The position numbers and the translations under genes are program-made. Below, one piece after another: positions 23,508 to 33,691 of a DNA stretch of 64,000 nt (within the stretch, counting starts at the first letter, position 1; each line of letters starts with the position of its first letter). The notes beneath the pieces were generated by a model, which searched no databases, had not been told where the DNA came from, and saw nothing but the letters and a program-made list of their open reading frames with translations. The DNA is taken from assembly GCA_024220505.1 (NCBI GenBank), contig JAKZZE010000009.1:72001-136000 (forward strand), written 5' to 3'. This stretch comes from Rhizopus arrhizus. Its lineage: Eukaryota; Mucoromycota; Mucoromycetes; Mucorales; Rhizopodaceae.

Positions 23508-23530
23508 CAGTGGGGCTGGTAAATTTTGTC
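23508..23530 (+). repeat. Left terminal inverted repeat
   Basis: Begins CAGTGGGGCTGG and runs through AAATTTTGTC; mirrors 28708-28730 with about three mismatches. It is preceded by the TA target duplication. Confidence 0.88.
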
Positions 23531-23535
23531 GGTTT

Positions 23536-23640
23536 AAAGAAAATAAACTTCGTTTAGCAAAAAACAAATGTCGTTTCCAGAAAAGTAAATGTCACTAACC
23601 TAAATGAAAATTTCGTTTAATACATTTATTATTGTCGCTT
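23536..23640 (+). repeat. 21-bp periodic subterminal repeats, left end
   Basis: Four degenerate copies of an AAATAAAyGTCGTTT-like unit. The central C falls at 23551, 23572, 23593 and 23614, exactly 21 bases apart, and a fifth related unit (ATTGTCGCTT) is at 23636. They are probable transposase-binding sites, two helical turns apart. Confidence 0.75.
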
Positions 23641-23740
23641 TGTATTTGTTTTATTGCAATACCTGTATTAAATGACCAAAGCGATAACCTTGGTGGATAA
23701 TTTTTTATGATTTTCCTACTTTTGTTCTACTTAAAGATGA

Positions 23741-26648
23741 TTAGTCTAAAAGACATTTTCTGGTGAAAAGGCTAGGGCGTTCGCCAGTCTTTCTCAAACT
23801 ATTTAGGATCTTGAAAAAATTCAATACGGCTGCTTGATCGCGATTCCAAAGTCTTCTTTTTATTCCTGTGGTTTGTTGTTCAAGACACGAGAGACTCTTA
23901 CACCTAGTACTGCGTTAGTAATCAAGAATTAATCTATTTTTTCTTCTTCTTCTTCTTTGGATTACCTCAGCAAACCATTGCATAGCACGTCTGGATTCTT
24001 TTTCTGTTGATAAGGGCGAGGGTTTGGCACGGTTTTGAATTTTTCTAATTCATTTTCACAGATTGGGCAATGGGAAGACGTTTTATATTCATTGATTAAG
24101 TAGACAACAAACCCGTTCTTCTTTAACATCCTGATTAACCCCTTGTTTCTTGTCGGCTCTTGATACTTGACATTAGGGGCGGACCAATCTCCAAAAACTA
24201 AGACAGCATCTTGACCAAATTTTGCTTTTAAGCTACGCACCAATTTTTGATCATTCTGGTCAAAGAAGATTTTACTTGAAAACTTCAATTTTCGAAAAGG
24301 TAAAAGTTGTAGTTTTTCTAATGCTGTACTGATAATCTTTTTGTAATTGCTTTGCTGTGGTCGTCTATACATCTCTTTTGCCAGCCCTAGAACTTTGCTT
24401 TTCTCACTATCATCTAGTCTTTCTGAAATATGCTTTTGTTGTAGCATTGTTTGTAGGTAAGTAGCATACAGTTGAGGCTTTACAGAGCTATCAGTAGAGT
24501 AATTCTCAGGTTGAGGGAAAAAACCACGGATTCTTGCTATGAACAGATTTCCATAATACAAATTACATCTTTGGTCGACTCGAAAGTCAAATTCGGATTC
24601 AGGGAAATATGTTTCTTTAGACTTTGCTGTCTCGTTTTCATAATATTCGTACAAAGTGTTTTTTACTGATGCTCTTGTTTTAATGTACTGTACAAACTTT
24701 TTCAAGTCTACAGAGTTGGATTCAGATCTAGAAAGGATTGCTTCGGCTTTCTGGACCACAAAAGATTGAGTACGCTTTCTTAAATATCTGAAGTGCCTTG
24801 AACATTTTGAGCGGTTGTTCTTGGTAAATATAAGTGTTTGTTTTTCTTCAGCAGTGCTGGTTTCTTTCATGCAGTACATCAAGTCCCGCCTTCCAGGATC
24901 TATCAAGACGCACTTGCCTTCAGTGCTCTTTAAGTCGGTTTGACTTAATCCTTCAATATACTCTGTTTGATTACCGTCCACTTTCTTTTCAGTGTTGGGT
25001 TTAGGCGACTTTCTGCTTGTATCAGTGTTTTGCTTTATTATGGAGACACCGACTCCATCGGTTTCGAGAGTTCCTTGGAACCGCAAAGACTTTTGAAATC
25101 CTTGATGCTTGAACGCCTTTTTATTTAGGTCTACGACGGCACCCCATGTCTCAAACTTGCTTCCTGTTTTTAGATTCTTTTTGCTCTTGAGAACATGGTG
25201 ATGAATTATTTTGCTATCCAACGTCATGTAGCAAGGAATAAAGGTGGTACGTAGCGGGAAACAAGCAAACTGTTTCATCTGTTCAGCTTCAGACAATTCG
25301 GCAAGTCTGAAGAAGGCTTTAAAATGGTTTTTTGGATTAGCCATAATGTCATAGTAAATTGAGTTCTTTTGAAAGGTGTAGCCCTCTGGGTAGCTTGAGA
25401 GAAAACCATTTAATTGTGTTCTTGATTGATCATCTAAAAGACCAACTTCAGGCAGTTCTTTTTTTGCGATGGCAAGCTTCACCTTATTGCAAGGTCCATA
25501 AATCTTCTCTCGGGTAGCTTCTTTTATCTCTTTACTACTAGACTTGTTTGCTTGCATTTCTCCTCTGAGACTCTCTGCCTTTTCCTTCTTTTTAAATAAC
25601 TTGTTTATCAAACCACGCAGCCTATTTCCAAAATGAGCTTTGATGTTGTTATAGTAGGCCGTTTGGATCTTCGTACACTCGTACAAGGCTATTTGCTGAG
25701 CATATGGTAAGTTGGGGGGAGTATAACCAGCATCTTCAAAGTAAGCTTCTTTATATTTTGATATCAATCGCCTATAGTTTTTTGTCGTATCCTTCAGTCT
25801 TGTGCTATTTCCACCCTTTGAGAGAACAAGACTCAGAAAAACTTCAACAAAGAAATCTTTTGTCACAAAGTTGTTCAGCGCAAAATTTTCATTTGTTGCC
25901 AGTTCTTGTAAATATATGTACTTTGTGAAGGCAAAGGTATGTGTAACTAGTAAGTTGGTAGTGTGAACCAAATCATACAATGCTTGTAAATATGCTGATT
26001 TCCAAATATTCTTTACAGTCGTTTTAATTGTCATCACACGCTTGCTTATCTTCTTAGGGCCATCTTTAATGTTACTTGCCTGGTCAACAGGCGCAGGACA
26101 AAAACTTGACTTGACAGAAGTTGCAGCTGACTTGAAAGCAGTTGGAACAGGTTTACTAGGCTTGGAGGAAGTTAGACTTGTTTTAGAAGCAGTTGTGCTT
26201 GACTCCACAGCAGCAGAACCTGATTTGGTCATACGAAAAGCAGACTTGGTTGATTCACTCAAAAAGGGTCTTTTGATGACAGATGCATCAAAATCGTCAC
26301 TGCTATATTCAAGATCATAGTCATCAAGAGTGATCTTATTGAACATGATAGTTTCATCTGTTGTAGAGATACCAGTACTACTCGTAGTAGTAACTTCAGA
26401 ATCTGTAGCTTTTCCTTTGCCTTTGAGCCTCTTTTGTAATCCACTCTGAAGAGTATTTTCCCTACCTATGATGGAGTTTCATACGTTAGACTAGCTGTTT
26501 ACCTACATCAAGTTTGACAATGCAACTTACTTTTTCTTTTTCTAGCTGTTACAACGGGTTGGAAGTCGTCGTCTGAGTTGTCTTCTACATATAGTTCAAA
26601 CGAGTCTATAACAGTATCAATTTTGTGGTCAGTGACATTTCGATCCAT
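23741..26648 (-). CDS. Fanzor RNA-guided nuclease (eukaryotic TnpB-like)
   Basis: Three exons read on the minus strand: 26531-26648, 23966-26465 and 23741-23903, giving 926 residues. The N-terminus holds basic clusters (RKRKSRE, KRLKGKGK) fitting a nuclear signal and a Ser/Lys-rich tail. The RuvC-like nuclease is complete: RuvC-I CVLIDPGRRDLMY (D562), the VLVFGDWSAP strand (D799), LINEYKTSSHCPICENELE with the displaced catalytic Glu (E832) and first zinc Cys pair, then CNGLLR and, in the last exon, CKSLSC (second Cys pair) and LWNRDQAAVLNF with RuvC-III Asp (D895). These are the Fanzor hallmarks. Fanzors cut DNA guided by an omega-RNA. The exon 2 frame reaches a TAA only because it runs into the second intron (23904-23965). 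No damage is visible. Confidence 0.92.
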
Positions 26649-27281
26649 TATTAGATATGGAGCCTACCGTTTTCGCTCTTAGATGGCTTCTTTTGATTTG
26701 AAGAGAATAAAGTATCCTTTTGCTTTCCTTTCATTTTCTAATGTGTTTTCACGAGTGAAATGTACAAACAAAAAGAAAAAATGTCTTCAGAAATTGATTT
26801 AAATGTTAAAAGGAAGTACTCTCATCCCATTTATACAGATTTATTCAAACACAGCTACAACCGAATAATAGCAATGCGCCTACAATGAGCTTACACCATA
26901 TAATAGCTTGTAACAGAAGATACTTGTTTTCTAGATTCACATAGAATAGTAGTTACACATAGTAGGTAGGATTTGAGAAGTTATTGGCGTCTGAATGTGT
27001 CAAGTTCTTTATACTTTTTCATCAAACCTCAATGCTAAATATGTTAAGAACAAACTTGATAAGCATAAAATGTTGGACCGTCATCTTGTAATGGCACTGC
27101 ATAATGATGATATATTAACTGATAAAAATATCCATTAAAAGCCCTTTGCTGAGACCAATAAAACTGTTTTAATCATACCAATTCTCGCAAGGATTACATT
27201 CTAAAAAAAGTATGGTGTTATGAAACTATCATAGTATGATTTTAAAAGCATGTTCACATGGTGTTTTATTACAACAGTGGA
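26649..27281. other. Spacer between Fanzor and transposase genes
   Basis: About 630 bases of AT-rich DNA with no frame of note. It should contain the Fanzor promoter. Confidence 0.4.
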
Positions 27282-27710
27282 TTATTTGACTAGAGAAGCC
27301 ATAAAGAACTTGATTACAAGCATCAGCACTTCGATTCGATAAGTTTTCATTCGACAATGTTTGAGCTTTCCTTTAATTATAGTCTAAAACTGCTCAATTG
27401 GGTTAAGCCCTGGCGAACAAGGAGGTAAATACGTTACTCTATAACCTCTACTCTCAATTTTTCTTATCATTGGATGAGACTTATTAATAGTACAGTAATC
27501 CATTACAAGGTATCTACCCATAAGACTTTCGTCCATGTCCATGATATCAAGAAGCTCGTTTATAAATCTTACAAAGTGGGCAGTAGCTGTACCTTTTGCT
27601 ACTGGCTTGTTACTCTCTATGGCAGTACTCTTCTCCACATCAACGTACTCTATAGTAGGCTCTTCAATAATAATGTCGTCTGCTCTTTGCTCTTTGCCTC
27701 CTGCAAGCTT

Positions 27711-27744
<34 letters not shown>

Positions 27745-28455
27745 TTTGGCTGTCTTTAATGCAGCCTCATCAACAAAAATGCGGTTCTTAGTGTAACCCA
27801 GATCCGAGCCTTTTCACTTCATGAACCATTCGTATCTCGTTTGCAAGCTATTGTCAAAGTTTCTTGTCATAGGATCGAAGGTTGGTTTCTTTATTGAAAT
27901 GAGCATGTTGTTTCTCAAGTGGTGGTTCATTTGAGACGTTGAAATCTTCAAGTCCTCAAACTGCGATTTCCGAGAAACAATAATGTCATCAGCACAAAGC
28001 TGTGAGTCTTTTTCTATTATTTGTTGAATGTGCTGCTCATGCTCAGGAGTTAGTGAGTTAGGTCGGCCGGGATTTCTTTGCAACTTTTTGTAAGCTACCT
28101 TCCCAGTTTCTTGATAGTGTTTCCATCAGCGCATAGCAGTACGAGGATTAATTCCAAGATCCTTTGCATGCAACGTCACTTCCTCTTTCCGTAGGACCCT
28201 CGATCATTCAGTCAATAAATATCTCTCTGGTTTGGTCGTTGTAGTCTTTGTAGACGCTGATCCCTTGACCACTTTTATAGCCTTTTTTGTTGAATCTTTT
28301 ACAGTAGTTTCTTTCTCTGCTGGTTTGAGACTCAGTTAGGACTTTTGGCTCGTTATGGTTTCAAGTATTACGTTTGGATCACTGATTTCGGTTAACACAC
28401 CTTCTATCGGGTCAGAGCCTCTCTTTCCATCCTTATTGTAGGTATTATTGTGTTC
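27282..28455 (-). pseudogene. Decayed DD34E Tc1/mariner transposase
   Basis: One conceptual frame on the minus strand shows an N-terminal helix-turn-helix part (LHAKDLGINPRTAMR), a GRPNSLTPEHEQHIQQI linker, and all three catalytic positions: Asp in IFVDEAAL, Asp in YLVMDYCTINKS and Glu in LPPCSPGLNPIEQF with 34 residues between the last two. At least four in-frame stops break it (28204-28206, 28126-28128, 27814-27816, 27384-27386), and a 31-base A/T run (27713-27743) has been inserted or expanded inside the frame. The pattern of TGG to TGA or TAG changes points to true decay and not to sequencing error. The intact family mobilises DNA by cut and paste into TA sites. Confidence 0.85.
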
Positions 28456-28620
28456 ATCTTCATAAAAAATGTATTTTTTGTCATGTTATTCAATTGTTAG
28501 AGCGAAGGGAAAGAAATAAAGCCTTTACATCATAGCCGACAATAATCCCTCAGTAACCCAATTTGACTCGGCCCAAAAAGACAAAGTAAAGTTTTAAGAG
28601 CGACAATTATTTGCTAGCAA

Positions 28621-28707
28621 ACAGCTAAACATTTATCAGGTAGTGCCGTTTATTTTTAGGTAACCGCCATTTATTTTTCGGAAGTTGCCGTTTATTTTTT
28701 CAGAATG
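28621..28707 (-). repeat. 21-bp periodic subterminal repeats, right end
   Basis: Read inward, three units of AAAATAAAyGGC type have their key C at 28688, 28667 and 28646, exactly 21 bases apart, and weaker units follow further in (28624, 28601). They mirror the left-end array. Confidence 0.75.
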
Positions 28708-28730
28708 GACAAAATTTACTAGTCGCACTG
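28708..28730 (-). repeat. Right terminal inverted repeat
   Basis: Reads CAGTGCGACTAG from the outer end inward and is followed outside by TA at 28731-28732. Pairs with 23508-23530. Confidence 0.88.
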
Positions 28731-28770
28731 TATAAAAGATTTGGAACATCAAAACCATTGACAATTGTAA

Positions 28771-30030
28771 ATGCCACCAACACGAGGTCCTTACAGAAAA
28801 GACCCACCACCTACTCTATCTACAGAGCAGTTGGCTGAGCTTGACGCTCTTTTCCAAAATTATCGTAAACAGCTTACTTGCCCTGCTTGCAAAGTGACCA
28901 CCACCTTTCATAGACACGGCTCTACTTCGCGCGACCCTACTCAACCTCAGTTTATGTGCACTTCTTGCCATAGATACATGAAAGCATACCAAATGTATCA
29001 TCTCCTCAAACTTACTGCAGCTCCTGTCGACTACCCTTCTCAGTCAGACACTATGGACTTTGAAACCCCCACACACGAAAATGACGCTAATGTAGATCTT
29101 ACAATTACTCCTGTAACGACCCCAACAGACGACTCTCACTCTGCTATTGAACAACTCCAAAAAATGGTTGCTATGTTGACCTCTGAACTTTCTAAGGCTC
29201 ACCTTGCAATTAAGAACCTTCAAACTCAACTCCAGACTCTTTCAACACAACCTACGAAAGACCCCAATTGCATCCCTGCTGCCGATTTTCCTAGTATTAA
29301 GGAATCATTGAACATCAGCAGCACCCAATTTCCTGATGCACCCTGGCACAACCAAGCTAAGGTCGACGCACTTAAACAGTCGATGCTTCGTCAACGAGAA
29401 CTTCGTCGTGTCCAACGTGAAGCTGCTGCTGCACGCTTCTTCCAGCCACCTTCTCCTAACCAAGGTTTCAAGTATCTCTATATCCCTACAAAAGCTCGTA
29501 TCCCAGTTGGTACTCTTCGCACCACATTCCGTCGTCTAGGTGTTAACAATGCCCGTCTCCTAGACATACACTATCCTGCACGCCACACAGCTGCCATTCT
29601 TATCCATAATGACTATGAAACTGAATTCACTGAACTCTTATCTAAACACCGTATCTCACCAAAAATGGACTTTGATCCCAATAGTGGCAAGACCCTCGAA
29701 GATCCTAATCTTGCAGCCCTCTCTGATGCCGAGCGCGACAACGCCGCTAGGCAACATCAAATCACCCGACTTGAACGTGCTGTACATCACATCCGCGCTC
29801 CAGTCAAGTTCGCAGTTGCTCGCTTCTTCTACGACAAGCAATGGATTTCAAAGAAGTTCTATGACACTATAGTCGCTGCTCGTAACCCCCAATTATCCAA
29901 TATCTTCGACCAATCACCCGCTGCAGGTGACAGTAACACCAATGATCCTACTGCTGACGATATCAACATGCTCACCGCCGATGACTTTGAACAGTTCGGT
30001 GATCGCGACTCTCAACCTTCTCACCATTAA
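28771..30030 (+). CDS. LINE ORF1 protein with zinc ribbon
   Basis: 419 residues, uninterrupted. Near the N-terminus two CxxC pairs (CPAC about residue 37 and CTSC about residue 64) form a zinc ribbon. A predicted coiled coil lies around residues 120-155 (MVAMLTSELSKAHLAIKNLQ). The C-terminal domain (FKYLYIPTKARIPVGTL onward) recurs in the ORF1-only unit at 33770. By analogy with other LINEs it binds element RNA as a chaperone. It ends 4 bases before the ORF2 start codon. Confidence 0.8.
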   Translation: MPPTRGPYRKDPPPTLSTEQLAELDALFQNYRKQLTCPACKVTTTFHRHGSTSRDPTQPQFMCTSCHRYMKAYQMYHLLKLTAAPVDYPSQSDTMDFETPTHENDANVDLTITPVTTPTDDSHSAIEQLQKMVAMLTSELSKAHLAIKNLQTQLQTLSTQPTKDPNCIPAADFPSIKESLNISSTQFPDAPWHNQAKVDALKQSMLRQRELRRVQREAAAARFFQPPSPNQGFKYLYIPTKARIPVGTLRTTFRRLGVNNARLLDIHYPARHTAAILIHNDYETEFTELLSKHRISPKMDFDPNSGKTLEDPNLAALSDAERDNAARQHQITRLERAVHHIRAPVKFAVARFFYDKQWISKKFYDTIVAARNPQLSNIFDQSPAAGDSNTNDPTADDINMLTADDFEQFGDRDSQPSHH

Positions 30031-30034
30031 ATTA

Positions 30035-33000
30035 ATGAGATCTCTAAAACTCTCATTATTTAATGCCACTGGAATGCCCAAACAATCTATCAATCCAATT
30101 CTGCAACTATCTCAAAACTCGGACTTACTCTTTCTCACTGAGACTTGGTTACTGCCACCCACAAAATACAGGTCTTCCTGGGTGGAATACCACACCTATG
30201 GTATACCACGGGACTCTTCTAATATCGGCCAACTTGGCTTGGCTCTCTTGGTGAATCCTCAATGCAATCTACCAGTCTACCAAATCACTCATACACATCC
30301 TTTACTAGCTAAGTACTCTTTATCAATAGTCTTAGCCTCTAAACTACTGATTCACTGCCTTTATTTACCACCTTCTTTAGAAAATAATGAAGTAACAACT
30401 ATACTTGACGCCTTACCGATGCAATACTCAAATACTACCAATACCTTTTTATGTGGCGATTTTAATGCTCGATTGGGCACTTTCACTGGTGATTCTCGAA
30501 TTGACCCCAGAGGACGAATTTTCTACAATTGGATGTGCTCTCACAATCTGATATTATGGAATCAGCGTCTCACACATGGTCAACCAACTTCCTACACAGT
30601 CCAAGGCACCAGTATCATTGACTTCTTCCTCAGTACCGAAGAACTACTCTCCCCGTCCCTAAACATACGCCATGACCTTTCACTCACTTCCAATCACAAG
30701 TTTATGACACTGTCTTTTGATGTCTTTGATGATCTTCAAGAACATCTACCTCCTAAACGCGTTACCTGGAACCTGGGCAAACTAAAAAATCCGCGCATCA
30801 GAGACTCCTACAGGGACGTATTCACTGATAATTTACCGCTTATATTACCTCCACAGTCATCCGTATCCTTTTCCAATAGAAATACAGCCTGTCAGTACAT
30901 AGATTCAATTCATGAACAGCTCTGTAACACTATATATGACAGTTTAGATACGATCTGTGGCCGACGCTCACCACCAATGGACGAATGGCTTAAGGACTTT
31001 TGGACAACAGAAATGACTGCAGCTTTTAACCGCAAAGAATACTATTACAAAAAGTGGAGGAGAGCCCGCGGGTTAAATGCACTACGGCTATGGGTATCTC
31101 ATCAGGAAGCTCAGGCTAAACTGAGACAGCTTATCCTAAAGCGCCGTCGTGAGACATGGCGCTACTTCTGCGATCAGATGGCTAACGGCACGTATACCAA
31201 GGCAGTCGCAAAATTCAGTCGCATAAGAAAAAACAGAACCCTCAAACCCACCTTTTCCCATGTGGAAGGACCCCAACATGCCGCTGATGAAATGGCTCGA
31301 CACCTTCAACAAACCTTTGCTGGTGATTTACTATCTACCACTACAGAATCAACGCCGACTACCATCAATGCGGAACCCTTTGACTCAGATGAATGCCCTT
31401 TTACAATTGAGACAGTTAACGATGCCATTGTACATCTACCTCGACGTAAAGCACCTGGTGTAGACCATCTAACTATTGAAACACTTTTGTCTCTTACGGA
31501 TCGGTTAACTCCAATCCTGGTGTACCTTTATCGACTCTGCTGGCGCTGGAGCTATACTCCCTTATCATGGCGAGTTGCCCAAATTCTTCCCATACATAAA
31601 AAAGGTCCGGTAACCGATCCGGGAAATTTTCGCCCGATTAGCTTAACCTCTATCTTCAGAAAGATCTTAGAAAAATGTCTATATCGTGACCTGGTTGACC
31701 AAAGCCCAACGCTGGACATTGCGCAAGGTGGATTCCGTGAAGCTCGTAGTACACTGGATCAAGCACTATCACTTGTAGAACTATGCTCCATCCTACGCAA
31801 ACATCATCAGACCACTCCAACATTGGCCTTTCTTGATATCAAGTCTGCCTATGACACTGTGGACCGAAACTATATATGGCAAGCTTTAGAACCGTACCTG
31901 GACCCTCCACTACTCAGCCTGCTTAAGAATATGTTTAATGACGTCCGAATTGAAGTACTTCTCGGTAATACCACCTCGGATCGTTTCTCTCCAACAACTG
32001 GCGTACTCCAAGGATCGATTCTATCTCCCTTCTTGTACTCTATCTACATCAATCAGTTGCCTAGCTTGTTACGTACCCAACCTCTGGAAGTGGACTCTCA
32101 ACCTGCTCCTATTGAGTTTGCACTATCAATTAACTGTTTGTTGTATGCTGATGATGTCGTTCTCATCGCCTCCCCTACTCAACTCCAAATGCTTCTACAG
32201 CGTTGCGAAGAACATAGTCTCCATTTGGGTTATCGTTGGAATCCTCTCAAGTGTGTAATATTGGCCCCATCCTCCGATACCCAAAACTATACACTCTATG
32301 GTACTACTATTCCTCATGAAACCTCCTTTAGTTACTTAGGTATTCCTATCAGCCCTGGTGGATATCTTGACACACAGGCACTTATCCAAAGTAATACTAC
32401 CAAAGCCCTGAAGACTATGAATCAAATGACTGCCATCGGTGTTAATTCCACCGGATTTAACAAACTTCTCTCAGTACGATTCTACTCTCAAATAGTGCGT
32501 CCTCAACTTGAGTACGGTCTTGCAATCAGTGCTGTGAAATATAAAGATTTCCAGAAGCTGGAATCATGTCAAAATCAGTGTCTACGTCAGATCTTTGGAG
32601 GCAGCCCACGCTCATCCGTTAAGGTCATGCTACATCTGGTGAATCAGCCTACGATGAAAGAACGCACCCATATCTTACAAGCTAAGTTCTTGCTCCGTAG
32701 TACTAATACACCAGAGGATACCCTTATTTTTAGATTACTCCCATATATTCGCACCTCTTCAAGCCAATCTCAATGGTACAAGCTCACCACTTCTCCACTC
32801 TGGCGTCGATGTAGGGATATTGATCCGAACCAACTTAATAAACGACAGTTTAAAACTATTTGTCAAGCTCACCTACAAGAAACTCTCGAAAAAACGCCGT
32901 ACCGATACCAATTCCATCCTCCTTTCCACTTGTCGCCCCCAATTGATTGTGGATCCCATCCTCTGGCTACCGATGTCCTATGTTGAACGTAGTCGCTTAA

Positions 33001-33344
33001 TTCGCTGGCGTATGGGTTGGTTACCCGGTGGTAGACCAAAGCCGTGTATATATCACCCCCATGATCTACTTACTCGGTCACATGCTATTACTTGTCTAAA
33101 TATGCATCGACGTCTTCAATTACCAAGCACTGTTACTGATCCTTTATCTTTTCTCCTGAATATCTTGCCCACTTCCAGGAAAAAGCCAACGACACAAAAT
33201 CGATCGAAATATGCTGCTTGGTTTATACGTTGGCCAACCATTTGCCAAATTTTACATGAACTTGACTATCTTCACCATGACAAGATCGCTCCTGAGGTCC
33301 CACCCCTTGGCTCTAAACTCTTGCATTGGCTTGGCCCTAATTAA
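30035..33344 (+). pseudogene. LINE ORF2: endonuclease-reverse transcriptase with one frameshift
   Basis: Starts at the ATG just after the ORF1 stop. Endonuclease motifs: LFLTETWLL and FLCGDFNARLG. Reverse transcriptase motifs in order: LPIHKKG, GNFRPISLTSIFRKILEK, GFREARSTLDQ, AFLDIKSAYDTVDR, GVLQGSILSPFLYSIY, the active site LLYADDVVLIA and YLGIPISPGG. The frame stops at 32986, but the family's conserved C-terminus (DPILWLPM, RWRMGWLPGG, and Cys/His spacing SHAITCLNMH) continues in another frame to 33344. The shift lies at an A6 run, 32889-32894; the truncated copy at 42 kb shows the expected joint. The element is otherwise well preserved, so the shift may be recent or a read error. Confidence 0.85.
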
Positions 33345-33530
33345 TCTAGTATTGTTTGTTACTTTGTCTATCACCTCTTCCCTTCTTTACCCTTTTTCCC
33401 TTTTGCCTATCAAAAGGTTTTTAGCTCCCACCCAAATCTTGAACTGGCTCGGGCAATGCAATAATTTCATATTATTATGTGCTCAATTTGGGTCATTAAA
33501 ATTTTACAATAAATACATTATTATTAAACG

Positions 33531-33691
33531 TATAAAAGATTTGCTCTATCCTTTTTACCTTTTTGGCTATCAAAAAGGTTTTTAGTTTCTCTAACACTTC
33601 TTTGAACTGGCCCGGGCAATACAATATGTCAAATATTATGTGCTCATTTTGGGTTTTAAAATTTTTACAAATAAAAAAATTATTCTTTAAT
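33531..33691 (+). repeat. Solo LINE 3' tail, unit B
   Basis: About 160 bases starting with TATAAAAGATTTG and holding only the family tail: CCTTTTTGGCTATCAAAAAG hairpin, GGTTTTTAG, TTGAACTGGCCCGGGCAAT and TATGTGCTCA. It is either a severely 5'-truncated copy or a SINE-like unit. Confidence 0.7.

Larger units (their letters stand above)
23508..23740 (-). ncRNA. Candidate omega-RNA region of the Fanzor
   Basis: In TnpB/Fanzor systems the guide RNA scaffold lies at and after the 3' end of the nuclease gene and runs out through the element end, so that the guide is taken from flanking DNA. Here that places the scaffold on the minus strand between the Fanzor stop and the left terminus. The guide would begin with flanking bases TAAGCATAAAAGTCATC. 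This rests on position only; no RNA structure has been computed. Confidence 0.35.
23508..28730 (-). mobile_element. Tc1/mariner-type transposon carrying a Fanzor gene
   Basis: A 5,223-bp element bounded by TA at 23506-23507 and 28731-28732. The left end starts CAGTGGGGCTGGTAAATTTT, and the right end read inward starts CAGTGCGACTAGTAAATTTT; about 20 of the first 23 bases agree, including the following TGTC. Removing the element and one TA gives exactly the sequence preserved at 34690-34712, so the boundaries are well supported. Inside, both genes are on the minus strand: a decayed DD34E transposase near the right end and an intact Fanzor nuclease near the left end. Both termini carry 21-bp periodic subterminal repeats. 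Tc1/mariner termini and TA duplications are established features of the IS630/Tc1 superfamily. Confidence 0.9.
28731..33530 (+). mobile_element. Non-LTR retrotransposon (LINE), unit A
   Basis: An almost full-length two-ORF LINE. It starts with TATAAAAGATTTGGAA, has ORF1 at 28771-30030, ORF2 from 30035, and a 3' tail with a hairpin-forming CCTTTTGCCTATCAAAAGG-like segment near 33400-33420. The next copy of TATAAAAGATTTG starts at about 33531. The 5' target duplication was later split by the Fanzor element. Confidence 0.85.

Noticed and set aside
23962..26346. Fanzor called as a 794-residue truncated protein
   Set aside because: Splicing adds an upstream exon (26531-26648) and a downstream exon (23741-23903) that complete the family domains.
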